A stretch of DNA of 64,000 nt from Acidimicrobiia bacterium (GTDB taxonomy: Bacteria > Actinomycetota > Acidimicrobiia > Spongiisociales > UBA5794). Each line of letters starts with the position of its first letter. Position 1 is the first letter of the stretch. Shown here one piece after another: positions 10,612 through 18,740 of the stretch. A program made the translations under genes and the position numbers. Below the pieces are notes generated by a model. The model did no database searches. It was not told where the DNA came from and saw only the letters and a program-made list of their open reading frames with translations. The stretch is from positions 44,593-108,592 of the forward strand of contig DASWKR010000051.1 of assembly GCA_036396535.1 (NCBI GenBank), read 5' to 3'.

Positions 10612-10648
10612 GAGAAACAGAACACGCCGCCCGAATCGGACGGCGCGT
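10612..10648 (-). terminator. Hairpin plus T-rich tail in the leader of the KimA-like gene
   Basis: On the minus strand a 12-bp stem (one or two G-T pairs, loop ATT, 10648-10622) is followed by the T-rich run TGTTCTGTTTCTC. It looks like an intrinsic terminator. It could end the upstream transcript (10747-11031) or act as an attenuator 50 bases ahead of the permease start. I did not find the conserved core of a c-di-AMP riboswitch (a CAGCTAAC segment) in this leader. Confidence 0.5.
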
Positions 10649-10746
10649 TTCCAAGTGTTGTCGCCTCCGGGTTCTCAGTCGTCCGGCGTTAACGCGTTGC
10701 TAGCGCATCTCGGAACGACCCTGACACGGAAATGACGTCGGTCGAC

Positions 10747-11031
10747 TCACCGAAGGGCCAGCGCCATGACGGCAACGCCGGCAAGGCCGGCCAGAATGGA
10801 GAGAACGAGGAGCAAGTCCCACCGCAACGCCAGAGCGGGTTCGGTCTCTTCGACTACGCGGTGAGCCAAGCTCGCTGCCAAGCGGGCCGCGACAGCCGTG
10901 ACGAGTCCTCCTCCGACCACTTCGGCCACGGCTGGATGGCCCGACGAAACAGCGACGACAGACACCGTCGATGCCCCGACCACGATGGCCGTCGCCAGCC
11001 CGCCGCCATGCGGTGACCTCGCCGGACCCAT
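10747..11031 (-). CDS. Small two-helix membrane protein, unknown function
   Basis: A 94-residue protein with hydrophobic segments at about 12-30 and 68-92 joined by an Ala/Val-rich amphipathic stretch (VTAVAARLAASLAHRVVEE). No recognised family. The frame remains open upstream to 11151, but the ATG at 11031 starts just before the first helix. No good ribosome binding site is seen, so the start is uncertain. It lies upstream of the permease gene on the same strand, separated by the terminator-like hairpin. Confidence 0.5.
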   Translation of the reverse strand: MGPARSPHGGGLATAIVVGASTVSVVAVSSGHPAVAEVVGGGLVTAVAARLAASLAHRVVEETEPALALRWDLLLVLSILAGLAGVAVMALALR

Positions 11032-11210
11032 GAGATCGATGTAACGCACCAACGCTCGGCTGACAACGGTGCTTGACGTACTCGTGCCGCCTCGGGGTCG
11101 ACATGCAACGCCGTCTTGACGGCCACATCCACGACGGTGCCCGTTTACCACGCGATGCCGGCGCCGCGGATGCGACGATGCCGGTGGTGACCAGGCGTAG
11201 CATCTCGGCC

Positions 11211-11540
11211 ATGGCGTACAACCAGGGTCTGGCGGACGACATCCGCGCCCACCTCGGGGCCATGAAGGGCCTGTCCGAGAAGGAGATGTTCGGCGGGATC
11301 GCCTTCTTGGTGAACGGGAACATGGCCGTTGGCGTCAGCGCCGACGACCTCATGGTCAGAGTCGGCAAGGAAGCCCACGACGAGGCAGTGGCTCGACCGG
11401 GCGCCCGGATGTTCGATCTGTCCGCCAGGCCGATGCGCGGCTGGATCGTCGTCTCGCCCGAGGGGATCGCCTCCGACGCCGACCTCGCCTCGTGGATCGA
11501 CCAGGGCGTCGCATTCGCCGAGAACCTGCCGCCGAAGTGA
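11211..11540 (+). CDS. TfoX N-terminal-domain protein
   Basis: A 109-residue protein matching the TfoX-N domain (single domain, without the TfoX-C part): MKGLSEKEMFGGIAFLVNGNMAVGV followed by LMVRVGKEAHDEA and the C-terminal GWIVVSPEGI. Such stand-alone domains are common in actinobacteria and have no settled function; the link to competence regulation is known only for the full-length gamma-proteobacterial protein. TAGCAT (11198-11203) lies 7 bases ahead of the ATG, suggesting a leaderless transcript and fixing this start over the upstream open frame. Confidence 0.8.
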   Translation: MAYNQGLADDIRAHLGAMKGLSEKEMFGGIAFLVNGNMAVGVSADDLMVRVGKEAHDEAVARPGARMFDLSARPMRGWIVVSPEGIASDADLASWIDQGVAFAENLPPK

Positions 11541-11778
11541 TCGCCGACCCTCGTCGGCATCGCACACCCTGAGCTCGCGCCCGACGCCCCCACATCAACG
11601 CCTTCGGCCGGCGCGCCTTCGGTCGAGTCGGTCGTCCGGCCGTCTCACGCCATCAGCGTCACCGCGGACCCGATCGAAGCCACGTCGAGCTGCGTCTGGT
11701 TGTCTCCTGGCGGGTCCCAGCGATCCGGGCGATCTCGACGGAGCCTCCTCCGCTGACGAGCTCGGTCTTCGAATCTCG
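11541..11778. other. Intergenic stretch between convergent genes
   Basis: No gene is apparent between the TfoX-N gene and the convergent membrane protein gene. The open frames here are Arg/Ser-rich shadows. No strong hairpin with a T-run was seen. Confidence 0.4.
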
Positions 11779-12192
11779 CTACATGCCGCGGCCGGCTCGC
11801 CCCGCGACGTCCCTGATACCCAAACCGATGAGTATGAACAAGATCCCGGTGAGGATCGCCATTCCGGCCACCCCAAACGCCACCACCGAGGTGAACAGTG
11901 AGGCCTGCAGGAATGCCGCGCTCGCCGCGGTCGCACGCAGCGGGTCATCTCGCTCGAGCTCGGAGTAGTGCAGGCCGCCGGTGGCCTCGAGGGCGTGCTT
12001 ATCGATGACCTTGGCCTGGCAGTACGCGCTGAACGGCCCGTTCACCTCGTCACCGCCGAGACACGATGCATCGTCGGCGACCGTGATCTCCTGTTCGTCG
12101 AGCGTGTTGCTCACCACGACCCAGGTCGCGATCCCTCCGACGATGAGCAGCGCGCCGATCACGATCGAAGCGATGAAGGCGGTCTTTCTCAT
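11779..12192 (-). CDS. Two-helix actinobacterial membrane protein (often mislabelled LigA)
   Basis: A 137-residue protein with a membrane helix at each end (about 7-30 and 100-128) and an extracytoplasmic loop containing FSAYCQAKVIDKHALEATGG and SELERDDPLRATA, then SLFTSVVAFGVAGMA. I recall this pattern as a widespread actinobacterial family misnamed aromatic ring-opening dioxygenase LigA; no enzyme motif supports that name. Start chosen at 12192, preceded by AGGAAGG with a 7-base spacer; the open frame runs further upstream without such a site. Confidence 0.75.
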   Translation of the reverse strand: MRKTAFIASIVIGALLIVGGIATWVVVSNTLDEQEITVADDASCLGGDEVNGPFSAYCQAKVIDKHALEATGGLHYSELERDDPLRATAASAAFLQASLFTSVVAFGVAGMAILTGILFILIGLGIRDVAGRAGRGM

Positions 12193-12372
12193 CCTCGCAC
12201 CTTCCTGTTGCTGCCCATCACAATACGCCGCGCTCGCCCGTGGACAGTGATTGGACGCCTCCCTTAGCGGGCGCGTCACTGCTCCGGAGATGGGGTTCGC
12301 AGGGTCACCGTCGGCCCGGTCGGCCAGCCTGGCGCCGATCACCGGCCGGCACTGACGCCGGATTCTCGACGG

Positions 12373-12735
12373 TCAGGCTTGCCTGGCGTCGCGCCGTTCC
12401 TGATCGGCCGCTTCGCGCGCTTCGCGGCGAGCCCGATCTGTCACCTCGCGCTCCGCCCGGCGCGCCTGGGTCGCCAGCTCGCGCTCGGCTCGGCGTGCCC
12501 GGTCGGCCGCCTCACGCTCGTCGCGGCGCGCCCGGTCCGCCGCCTCACGCTCCAGCGCCTCCCCCGAATGGAGGCGGTCACGCTCGGCCGCTCGCTCTTC
12601 GTCGTCGCGGGCGCGACCGATCAGGCGCTCTTCTTCATGGCCGGCACGCTCGGCCAGCCTCTCTTGGTCGTTCCGAGCCCGTTCGTTCAGGCGCTCGTCA
12701 CGCTCCCGTTTGGCCTTCGACCGCTCGTCATCCAT
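12373..12735 (-). CDS. Hendecad-repeat charged coiled-coil protein
   Basis: A 120-residue, Arg/Glu/Ala-rich protein with no hydrophobic segment. From about residue 62 it is made of five or more imperfect 11-residue repeats of the type AADRARRDERE. Eleven-residue periodicity indicates a right-handed or straight coiled coil rather than a heptad one. ATG at 12735 is preceded by AAAGAG. No family recognised. The composition is extreme but the regular repeat argues against a chance open frame; a structural or nucleic-acid-binding role is possible. Confidence 0.55.
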   Translation of the reverse strand: MDDERSKAKRERDERLNERARNDQERLAERAGHEEERLIGRARDDEERAAERDRLHSGEALEREAADRARRDEREAADRARRAERELATQARRAEREVTDRARREAREAADQERRDARQA

Positions 12736-12923
12736 GATCTCTTTCGGCCTCCATCGGCAACCGCGCTATCGCTCAGGAACATACACGCTAACGACCACAA
12801 CGACCCCGGTCGCACGTGCCGGCCCGATGCGCCGCCTCCTTGAACCCTCCGCTCCGCCGGGAGCGTGCCGGGGACGCCAAGAGCGGAAATGTTGAGCGAG
12901 CGTCGCAGGGTTGTGACTTCCAG

Positions 12924-14306
12924 TCACGGGCCGCGCTGCGACTGGAGCACGGCTTCTGTCCCGTGCCCGTCGCCGACCTTGGGCCCGAGCATCAGATAGG
13001 CCTGCAAGACACCCTTACCCTTGACCTCGATCGGGCCGCGGGGCTCGAACGCGAAGCGGTCACGCAGAAGCTCGAAGGCACGTTGGGTCACCTGGATCCT
13101 CCCGGGAACACCGTGGGACTGCATACGGCTCGCCGTGTTGACCGTGTCGCCCCACAGGTCATACGCGAACTTGCGCTTCCCGATGACGCCCGCAGTGACC
13201 GGCCCCACATCCATCCCGACACGCAAGACCAGCGACTCACGCACCCGTGGCGCCTGCTCGACCATCTCGATCGCCATCCGGGCGGCCGCCCCGGCGGGGT
13301 CGGGCACCGGGACCGGCACACCGCTGACCGCCATATACGCATCGCCGATGGTCTTGATCTTCTCCAGTCCCCAGCGGTCGGCGAGGGCGTCGAACGCAGA
13401 GAACAGATCGTCCAGCATCTCAACGATCTCCTCGGGTGACAAGCTCTCGGAGATCGGTGTGAAGTCGACGACGTCTGCGAAGAGCACCGCCACCTCTTCG
13501 ACGCGGTCGGCAATCCGCCCCTCGCCGGCTTTGAGCCGCCTGGCGGTCGATGCGGGCAGCACGTTCAGCAAGAGGCGCTCGGAGCGGTCGCGCTCCGTCG
13601 CCAGGCCTCCCATGAAGTAGCGCAGGACGAAGTAGACGACTCCGGAGACCGTTCCGATGTTGACCACGAAGAAGACCAGGTTGAGCACCGCCGGAATCGG
13701 GGCTGGATCGAGGAGGGGCTCGGCGATCCCTGACAGGATGACCACCAGCGTGTAGGCGACGAACCACCGAATGGGATGGCGAGTGAAGATCAAGGCTCCG
13801 AGGGCGGCAACGAGAGCCCAGAGGATCACACCACTCGATGCCACGAATCCACCGAGGCTGACCTGAAGCAGAGGCGGCAGGGTGAGCCAGAGGACGAAAT
13901 GTAGCCGGACGAACCGGTCGAAGTCGCCACCTCTGGACAACAGGGTCAAGCTGACGATGGCGACGATCTGGTAGGCGAACGGGATCCCCATCGACACGTA
14001 GAGCCCGAGCAGCGCATACGTGCCGACCCATACCACGCTGAGCACGGCGATGAGCACGACCACCAACGTGAGGGCGGCCTTCTTGAGCCGCTCTTGCTCG
14101 GAGTCCTCTTCATGGATACCGACATCAGCAAGCCGTCCGACCCAGCCGGGCAGGCGTCCCAGCCATCCCGGGCGCGGGGCTTGCCCGTCGTCGCGGGCTC
14201 CAAGAGCATCAGACGTTTGCGTCCTCCTCGGCTCGATCGCGCTGAGTCTACGGAGACCCCCGATTCGGCACGGGCGCTGCCGGGTCGGGTGCCACCCGCG
14301 GCTCAA
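12924..14306 (-). CDS. Membrane-bound class III adenylate/guanylate cyclase
   Basis: About 460 aa: a variable N-terminal tail, six membrane helices (about 75-235), a short coiled linker (ATERDRSERLLLNVLPASTARRLK, split here for length) and a C-terminal cyclase homology domain. Catalytic residues are in place: metal-binding Asp in LFADVVDFT, the Lys and Asp in LEKIKTIGDAYM, the second metal Asp in GMDVGPV, and the Asn/Arg pair in GDTVNTASRM. It should make cyclic AMP or GMP. The start is unclear: TTG at 14306 is the longest option, but a TAGACT box at 14250-14245 lies inside, so translation may start nearer 14237. Close in design to the cyclase at 21549. Confidence 0.88.
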   Translation of the reverse strand: MSRGWHPTRQRPCRIGGLRRLSAIEPRRTQTSDALGARDDGQAPRPGWLGRLPGWVGRLADVGIHEEDSEQERLKKAALTLVVVLIAVLSVVWVGTYALLGLYVSMGIPFAYQIVAIVSLTLLSRGGDFDRFVRLHFVLWLTLPPLLQVSLGGFVASSGVILWALVAALGALIFTRHPIRWFVAYTLVVILSGIAEPLLDPAPIPAVLNLVFFVVNIGTVSGVVYFVLRYFMGGLATERDRSERLLLNVLPASTARRLKAGEGRIADRVEEVAVLFADVVDFTPISESLSPEEIVEMLDDLFSAFDALADRWGLEKIKTIGDAYMAVSGVPVPVPDPAGAAARMAIEMVEQAPRVRESLVLRVGMDVGPVTAGVIGKRKFAYDLWGDTVNTASRMQSHGVPGRIQVTQRAFELLRDRFAFEPRGPIEVKGKGVLQAYLMLGPKVGDGHGTEAVLQSQRGP

Positions 14307-14444
14307 CGGCCCTACTCGCCGGGCCGCACTTCCACAGCGGCGTCACGACCGGCGGCGGCCCATCGGGGCGCGTGAAGCGGAGTCGCTTCACGGCTTCTCG
14401 ATCGACGAATCCGCGCAGGGACGGCGATCACGACGCGACCACCT

Positions 14445-16925
14445 TCATCCGACCGGCTTCCGGCTGACCACCGGCGGTTCGCGGCCGGCCAGGAGCCAGC
14501 CTGCGAGCGCCGCGGCCGTGGGCGTGCCGGCAGCGATGAGCACGAGATGGAGGACCGGTAGCCGGACGAGGGTGTCGACGGCGTCGAGGTATCCGGCGCC
14601 GAGGACGATGAAGGAGGCGGCTCCGCCGAGGGCGACGCCTAGGGCCGCCAAGGCGCCGGCCGTGGTGGCGGTCACGGCTCGTCGAATCGTGCTCGTCGCC
14701 CCGGTCGCCGTCAGGATCCGGAGGTCGCCGGCCGCCTCGCTGCGGATCAGCCCGACGGTCATCGCAAGCACCCCAAGGGCGAGGAGCATCCCGATGGCCG
14801 TCGCTCCCGAACGCAGCCTGGCCAGACCGGTCTGGTGGTCGCGGGTCTCGATGGTGAGTCCGCCGCCGGCCGCCAGGTCACGCGACGCCATCAGCTCTTC
14901 GCTGGTGAGAGCGTGGCCTGACTCGATGAGCCACCGGCCCGATCCGACTGCTTCCAGGCCGAGCCTGCCCAGGGCCTCGGGGATGATGAACGTGCCGGGC
15001 AGCGACGTGTAGGTGGAGGAAAGGGCGGCGACACCGGTGAGGATCTCGATCCTCTCCATCTCGGTGCCGGGTCGTGCCTTGCCCAGGATGCTCAGCTCGC
15101 CGGACTCGCTGGTCACGATATCCGTCTCGGGGTCGAGGGCGCCCACGTCGAGCCCGTGCAGTGCGAGTATCTGGGGCGAGGCGACGTACAGGAGCGACAG
15201 ATCTCCCCACCCGTCGTCGATCCTCCTGGCGATTGTGGCTGCAATGCGGCCGACGAAGGTCGAGTCGTTCTCGATGGTCGGATCGACGGCGACATTCAAC
15301 GCGATGGCGCTGGATTCGTCGAGTGATTCGACGAGGTCGTCGACGCTTGCTTCGAGGACGGCGAGGTGCGCGGCGTCTGGGATGAATGGTCCGTCGAAGT
15401 CGGCCGTGCGAACAAGGAGCTGGTTGTCGGCGAGGTTGCCGGCTTCGGCGGTGTGTTGTGCCGCGGTCGCGGCGACGACGATCGCAATCGGAATACCCAG
15501 AGCCAGCGTGATGGCGGCCAGCGCCGCCGCCGACCGTGACTGGTATCGCGCCAGGTCGCGCAGCGCCACCCGAGCTGCGATCGGGAAGGGAGCGGCCTGC
15601 GACGCCAAGGCACGGATCGCCAGCGGGCTTGCCAGCAGGACACCCACGACGACTGCCACGGTGCCGCCAGCTACCAGACCGACGTCGCCCCAATGGACTG
15701 CTCTGTCGTCGGCTACCGGGCCCGCCATGGAAAGGGCGACGACACCTGACGAAACGAGGATCCCGGCCAGCGCGGCCGACCGTTGGATCGCCTGCGGTCG
15801 CTCCGGTCGCCCCGACAGCGCGTGCACGATCGAACCCCGGGACGCCATCCGGGCCGGCCACCACGCGGCTCCGGTGGCGGACAGCACACCCAAGACCATG
15901 ACGGTCGCGATCAGCGACCAGGGCAAGTCGAAGCGGGCTACGCGGTATCCGACGGCGGCCTCGAGCCGCGGCTGCGCCGCGATCCATCCCGCGACGCCAA
16001 TCGCCGTCCCCGCCACCGCGGCAACGGCGCCTACCACGGCACCGTTCGCCACCAGGGCCAGCCGAAGATGACGCTCGGTTGCCCCGATCGCCGCCAACAT
16101 GCCGAGCTGGCGCCGCCGGCGCTGCGCGATGACCATGAAACCTGCCGATGCCAGCAGGCCTACCAGCAACAGGGCAACGGTCGTGACGCCGAGCAGGCCG
16201 ACCGCGACGGCTATCGCAACACCGGGGCCTCCCCGCGACGAGATCTTCCTGTCACCGCCACCCGGCGGCCGGAAGGAGAGCACCGCGTCCTCGTCGGCGT
16301 CGACCAAGATCGTGATCGAGCCCAACTCGACGTCGACGGTGGGCGCTATCAAGACGAACTCGTCGTCCAGGTCGCTCGGGTTCTCGACGATGCCGACCAC
16401 CGTCCGCGTGGTCCCGTCCAAGTCGAACGCGGCGCCGATTCCGGCTGTGTACTCGTCGGCCACCTCGTCGGTGACCGCCAGCTCGGCTCCGTCGCCGGGG
16501 TAGCGCCCCTCCACCACGGTCAGTAGTGGCGCGCCGTAGGCGCCGGTCGGATCCTGAACGCGGTACTCGAGGAGCTCGAACCGCCCCGGTACGGAGACGG
16601 GGATGTGACCGATGACGTCGACCGTCCCGAACCAATCCTCGGCGGCTGCTGCGTTGGCAACGAGCGCCTGACTGTCGGGGCCGTCGAAGCTGAAGAAGTG
16701 GTTGCCGGTGCCGAACTCGGCGTTTCCCGCTACCGGAGCGAGGTTGTAGCCAGCGGTCCCCACCCCGACGGCGGCGGCCACCGCCAGTGTGAGCAGCGAC
16801 AACACGAGCACCTGCTGTCGCCACTCCTGACGGAACATGCGCAACGCCCAGCGAATCAGCGCCCGCCGGGCGGCACCACCAGTGTCACCGGCCGATCCGG
16901 TCGCGTCGGCCCCGGCCGTGCCCAT
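14445..16925 (-). CDS. FtsX/MacB-type ABC transporter permease
   Basis: Large permease (826 aa) with an N-terminal helix after MFRQEWRQQVLVLSLLTLAVAA, a large extracytoplasmic domain, and two FtsX cores of three to four helices each (about 260-390 and 720-815), the layout of MacB-like mechanotransmission exporters. It ends at PVVSRKPVG. The ATG at 16925 overlaps the TGA of the ATPase gene by one base (TGATG), which sets the start. Partner of the ATPase at 16925-17647 and likely controlled by the PadR protein upstream. A broken paralogue of this gene lies at 44905-46334. Export substrate unknown. Confidence 0.88.
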   Translation of the reverse strand: MGTAGADATGSAGDTGGAARRALIRWALRMFRQEWRQQVLVLSLLTLAVAAAVGVGTAGYNLAPVAGNAEFGTGNHFFSFDGPDSQALVANAAAAEDWFGTVDVIGHIPVSVPGRFELLEYRVQDPTGAYGAPLLTVVEGRYPGDGAELAVTDEVADEYTAGIGAAFDLDGTTRTVVGIVENPSDLDDEFVLIAPTVDVELGSITILVDADEDAVLSFRPPGGGDRKISSRGGPGVAIAVAVGLLGVTTVALLLVGLLASAGFMVIAQRRRRQLGMLAAIGATERHLRLALVANGAVVGAVAAVAGTAIGVAGWIAAQPRLEAAVGYRVARFDLPWSLIATVMVLGVLSATGAAWWPARMASRGSIVHALSGRPERPQAIQRSAALAGILVSSGVVALSMAGPVADDRAVHWGDVGLVAGGTVAVVVGVLLASPLAIRALASQAAPFPIAARVALRDLARYQSRSAAALAAITLALGIPIAIVVAATAAQHTAEAGNLADNQLLVRTADFDGPFIPDAAHLAVLEASVDDLVESLDESSAIALNVAVDPTIENDSTFVGRIAATIARRIDDGWGDLSLLYVASPQILALHGLDVGALDPETDIVTSESGELSILGKARPGTEMERIEILTGVAALSSTYTSLPGTFIIPEALGRLGLEAVGSGRWLIESGHALTSEELMASRDLAAGGGLTIETRDHQTGLARLRSGATAIGMLLALGVLAMTVGLIRSEAAGDLRILTATGATSTIRRAVTATTAGALAALGVALGGAASFIVLGAGYLDAVDTLVRLPVLHLVLIAAGTPTAAALAGWLLAGREPPVVSRKPVG

Positions 16926-17647
16926 CAACCGAGACCCGATGCCAGCAGCGAGTCCGGACCGGACGGCGGCGTGGTCTGGTCGACGACTCGTCCGTCGCGC
17001 AGGAAGACGACCCGATCGGCCCACGACGCCAGTTGGGCGTCATGGGTCACGACTACGCCGGCCACGCCACCCTGGCATGTGGCTCGCACCAAGCGCATGA
17101 CGGCCTCGCCGCTGACCGAGTCGAGGGCACCGGTCGGCTCGTCGGCAAGCAAGAGCTGGCGGTCCCCGACCACTGCCCGGGCGATCGCCACCCTCTGGCG
17201 CTCGCCGCCGGACAGATCGTCGGGAAACCGTTCCGCCTTGTCGGCAACGCCGAGAGCTTCAAGCCCGAGCATGCCGGCGGCGCGGGCACGGCGCGCTCTC
17301 ATGCCGTCGAGCTCGAGCGGCATCGTGACGTTCTCCAGAGCGGTCAGCCCGCCGAGCAGGTTGAAGTCCTGAAAGACATATCCGATCGAGCGGCGCCGCA
17401 GCCTCGCCCGGGCGTCGAGCGCCAGCTCCGAGACGTCCGATCCACCGACCACCACTTCGCCACTGGTTGCATCTTCGAGGCTTCCGGCGATGGTCAGCAG
17501 GGTGCTCTTGCCGGACCCACTCGGCCCCATCACGGCGACCAACTCGCCCGGCTCGACTGACAGATCGATGTCGCGGAGCGCCTGCACTTCGGCGGCCCCC
17601 GATCCGTAGATCTTGGAGACCTTGCGTAGCTCGAGCAACGCGGTCAT
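16925..17647 (-). CDS. ABC transporter ATP-binding protein (MacB/LolD type)
   Basis: A 240-residue ATPase: Walker A GPSGSGKST (41-49), Q-loop in YVFQDFNLL, signature LSGGERQRVAIARA, Walker B LLLADEPTGALD, and His-loop VVTHD. The spacing is typical of the exporter group that pairs with FtsX-like permeases. The ATG at 17647 overlaps the PadR gene stop as ATGA (17647-17644); a longer open frame to 17752 is Arg-rich and not needed. First transport gene of a PadR-ATPase-permease operon. Confidence 0.92.
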   Translation of the reverse strand: MTALLELRKVSKIYGSGAAEVQALRDIDLSVEPGELVAVMGPSGSGKSTLLTIAGSLEDATSGEVVVGGSDVSELALDARARLRRRSIGYVFQDFNLLGGLTALENVTMPLELDGMRARRARAAGMLGLEALGVADKAERFPDDLSGGERQRVAIARAVVGDRQLLLADEPTGALDSVSGEAVMRLVRATCQGGVAGVVVTHDAQLASWADRVVFLRDGRVVDQTTPPSGPDSLLASGLG

Positions 17648-18225
17648 CGCCCACCTGCCCGGGCCGGCTGTGGACCGACGCGCTCGACCCCATCGGGCAC
17701 GACTCCAACGGTCGGGCGCCGGCTGAGTCGAGCGTCGGCGGCGTCCAGCCACCGCACCACCCCTTCCAGCCGAAACAGTTCGGCATCCACCACGAGGGCC
17801 AGCCCCACGTCGTCGTCGGTTGCTTGCGCCTTGACTCTGGTGTATCGCTGCATCGTCTCCACCGAGTGCCGGCGGTGGGCCTGGATGACCTCGTGGACGT
17901 CGATCCCCGGAACCCGCAGCGCCACCGAGACCTTGATCACCAACTCGTCACGCGGCGGAGGCTCCGTCCCCGGCGGGGTGCGGAGCCACTCGTCGAGCCC
18001 GCGGCGACCCGACGGGGTGATGGCATAAGCCTTCTGCGGACCTTCGCCTGCGTCGTCGTCGCCCTCGACGAGGCCGTCGCGCTCGAGCCGCTGCAGCGTC
18101 GTGTACACCTGCCCGACGTTCAATGGCCACACTTCACCGGTTCTCGACTCGAATTCCTGCTGCAGCCGCAGGCCGTACATCGGTCCTTCGCTCAGTACGG
18201 CCAGCAGCGCGTGACGAACACTCAT
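17644..18225 (-). CDS. PadR-family transcriptional regulator
   Basis: A 193-residue regulator with an N-terminal PadR winged helix (HALLAVLSEGPMYGLRLQQEF, split for length; VYTTLQRLERDGLV; AYAITPSGRRGLDEWL) and a helical C-terminal dimerisation domain (AHRRHSVETMQRYTRVKAQA). It heads an operon with an ABC exporter, the usual arrangement in which PadR represses its own transport genes until a ligand binds. ATG at 18225 is preceded by GAGGAAGAGG. Its operator is visible directly upstream. Confidence 0.92.
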   Translation of the reverse strand: MSVRHALLAVLSEGPMYGLRLQQEFESRTGEVWPLNVGQVYTTLQRLERDGLVEGDDDAGEGPQKAYAITPSGRRGLDEWLRTPPGTEPPPRDELVIKVSVALRVPGIDVHEVIQAHRRHSVETMQRYTRVKAQATDDDVGLALVVDAELFRLEGVVRWLDAADARLSRRPTVGVVPDGVERVGPQPARAGGR

Positions 18226-18241
18226 GACCTCTTCCTCGTCG

Positions 18242-18268
18242 GTATACCAAGTATCATACTCAGTATAC
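18242..18268 (-). promoter_or_regulatory. Operator of the PadR regulator
   Basis: A 27-bp near-perfect palindrome, 16 bases upstream of the padR-like ATG: GTATAC, two bases, AGTAT, one base, ATACT, two bases, GTATAC. Only the two dinucleotide spacers break the symmetry. The AT-rich GTATAC ends can also serve as -10-like sequence, so binding would block the promoter of the regulator-exporter operon. Confidence 0.8.
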
Positions 18269-18270
18269 AC

Positions 18271-18740
18271 GAGGGAACGGTCGAGGAGGCCGTCAATGAT
18301 CGTTCACATCTCGCACGAGTGGACCACGGCCGGCAACGCCGACGTCTACGACGGCGACTCGGCACGACCATCGTTCCAAGCATCATCGCCGCAGTTGTCC
18401 CCAGGCTGAGAGGCGGGGACATACTGTGGCGCCGAGCCACTGCGAGTACCGAAGTCGACTTCGTGGCGGTGGTGATCTTCGACGACTGGTCGGCGGCGGA
18501 GAGCTCCGCGGGCCCCGGTGGGACGATCTCAGTCGTGCCACCCGCGGCTCAGCAACTCCTGTCGCGTCAAGACCAGCACTCGCAGCACGACGACACCGTC
18601 GCCAGGCACTCGTCCGGCTTCTGATCGACCTGGTCGTGGCGTCGATGCAGATCTCTGCCTCCGCGACGCCATGACCTCTTGTCGAGCGACCGATCCGCCT
18701 GCGTCTCCCGCACGGCCGGCGCGCTCTCGGGGCGGCGCTC
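18271..18740. other. Intergenic region, no gene recognised
   Basis: About 470 bases between the PadR operator and the end of the next minus-strand gene. Open frames on both strands are Arg/Ser/Thr-rich shadows. It must hold the promoter for the PadR operon near 18270-18310 and the 3-prime end of the cyclase-regulator transcript. Nothing else stands out. Confidence 0.4.

Noticed and set aside
10560..10746. c-di-AMP (ydaO) riboswitch ahead of the KimA-like gene
   Set aside because: The conserved 3-prime core with CAGCTAAC and the GGGG-ATC parts could not be found; only a terminator-like hairpin is present.
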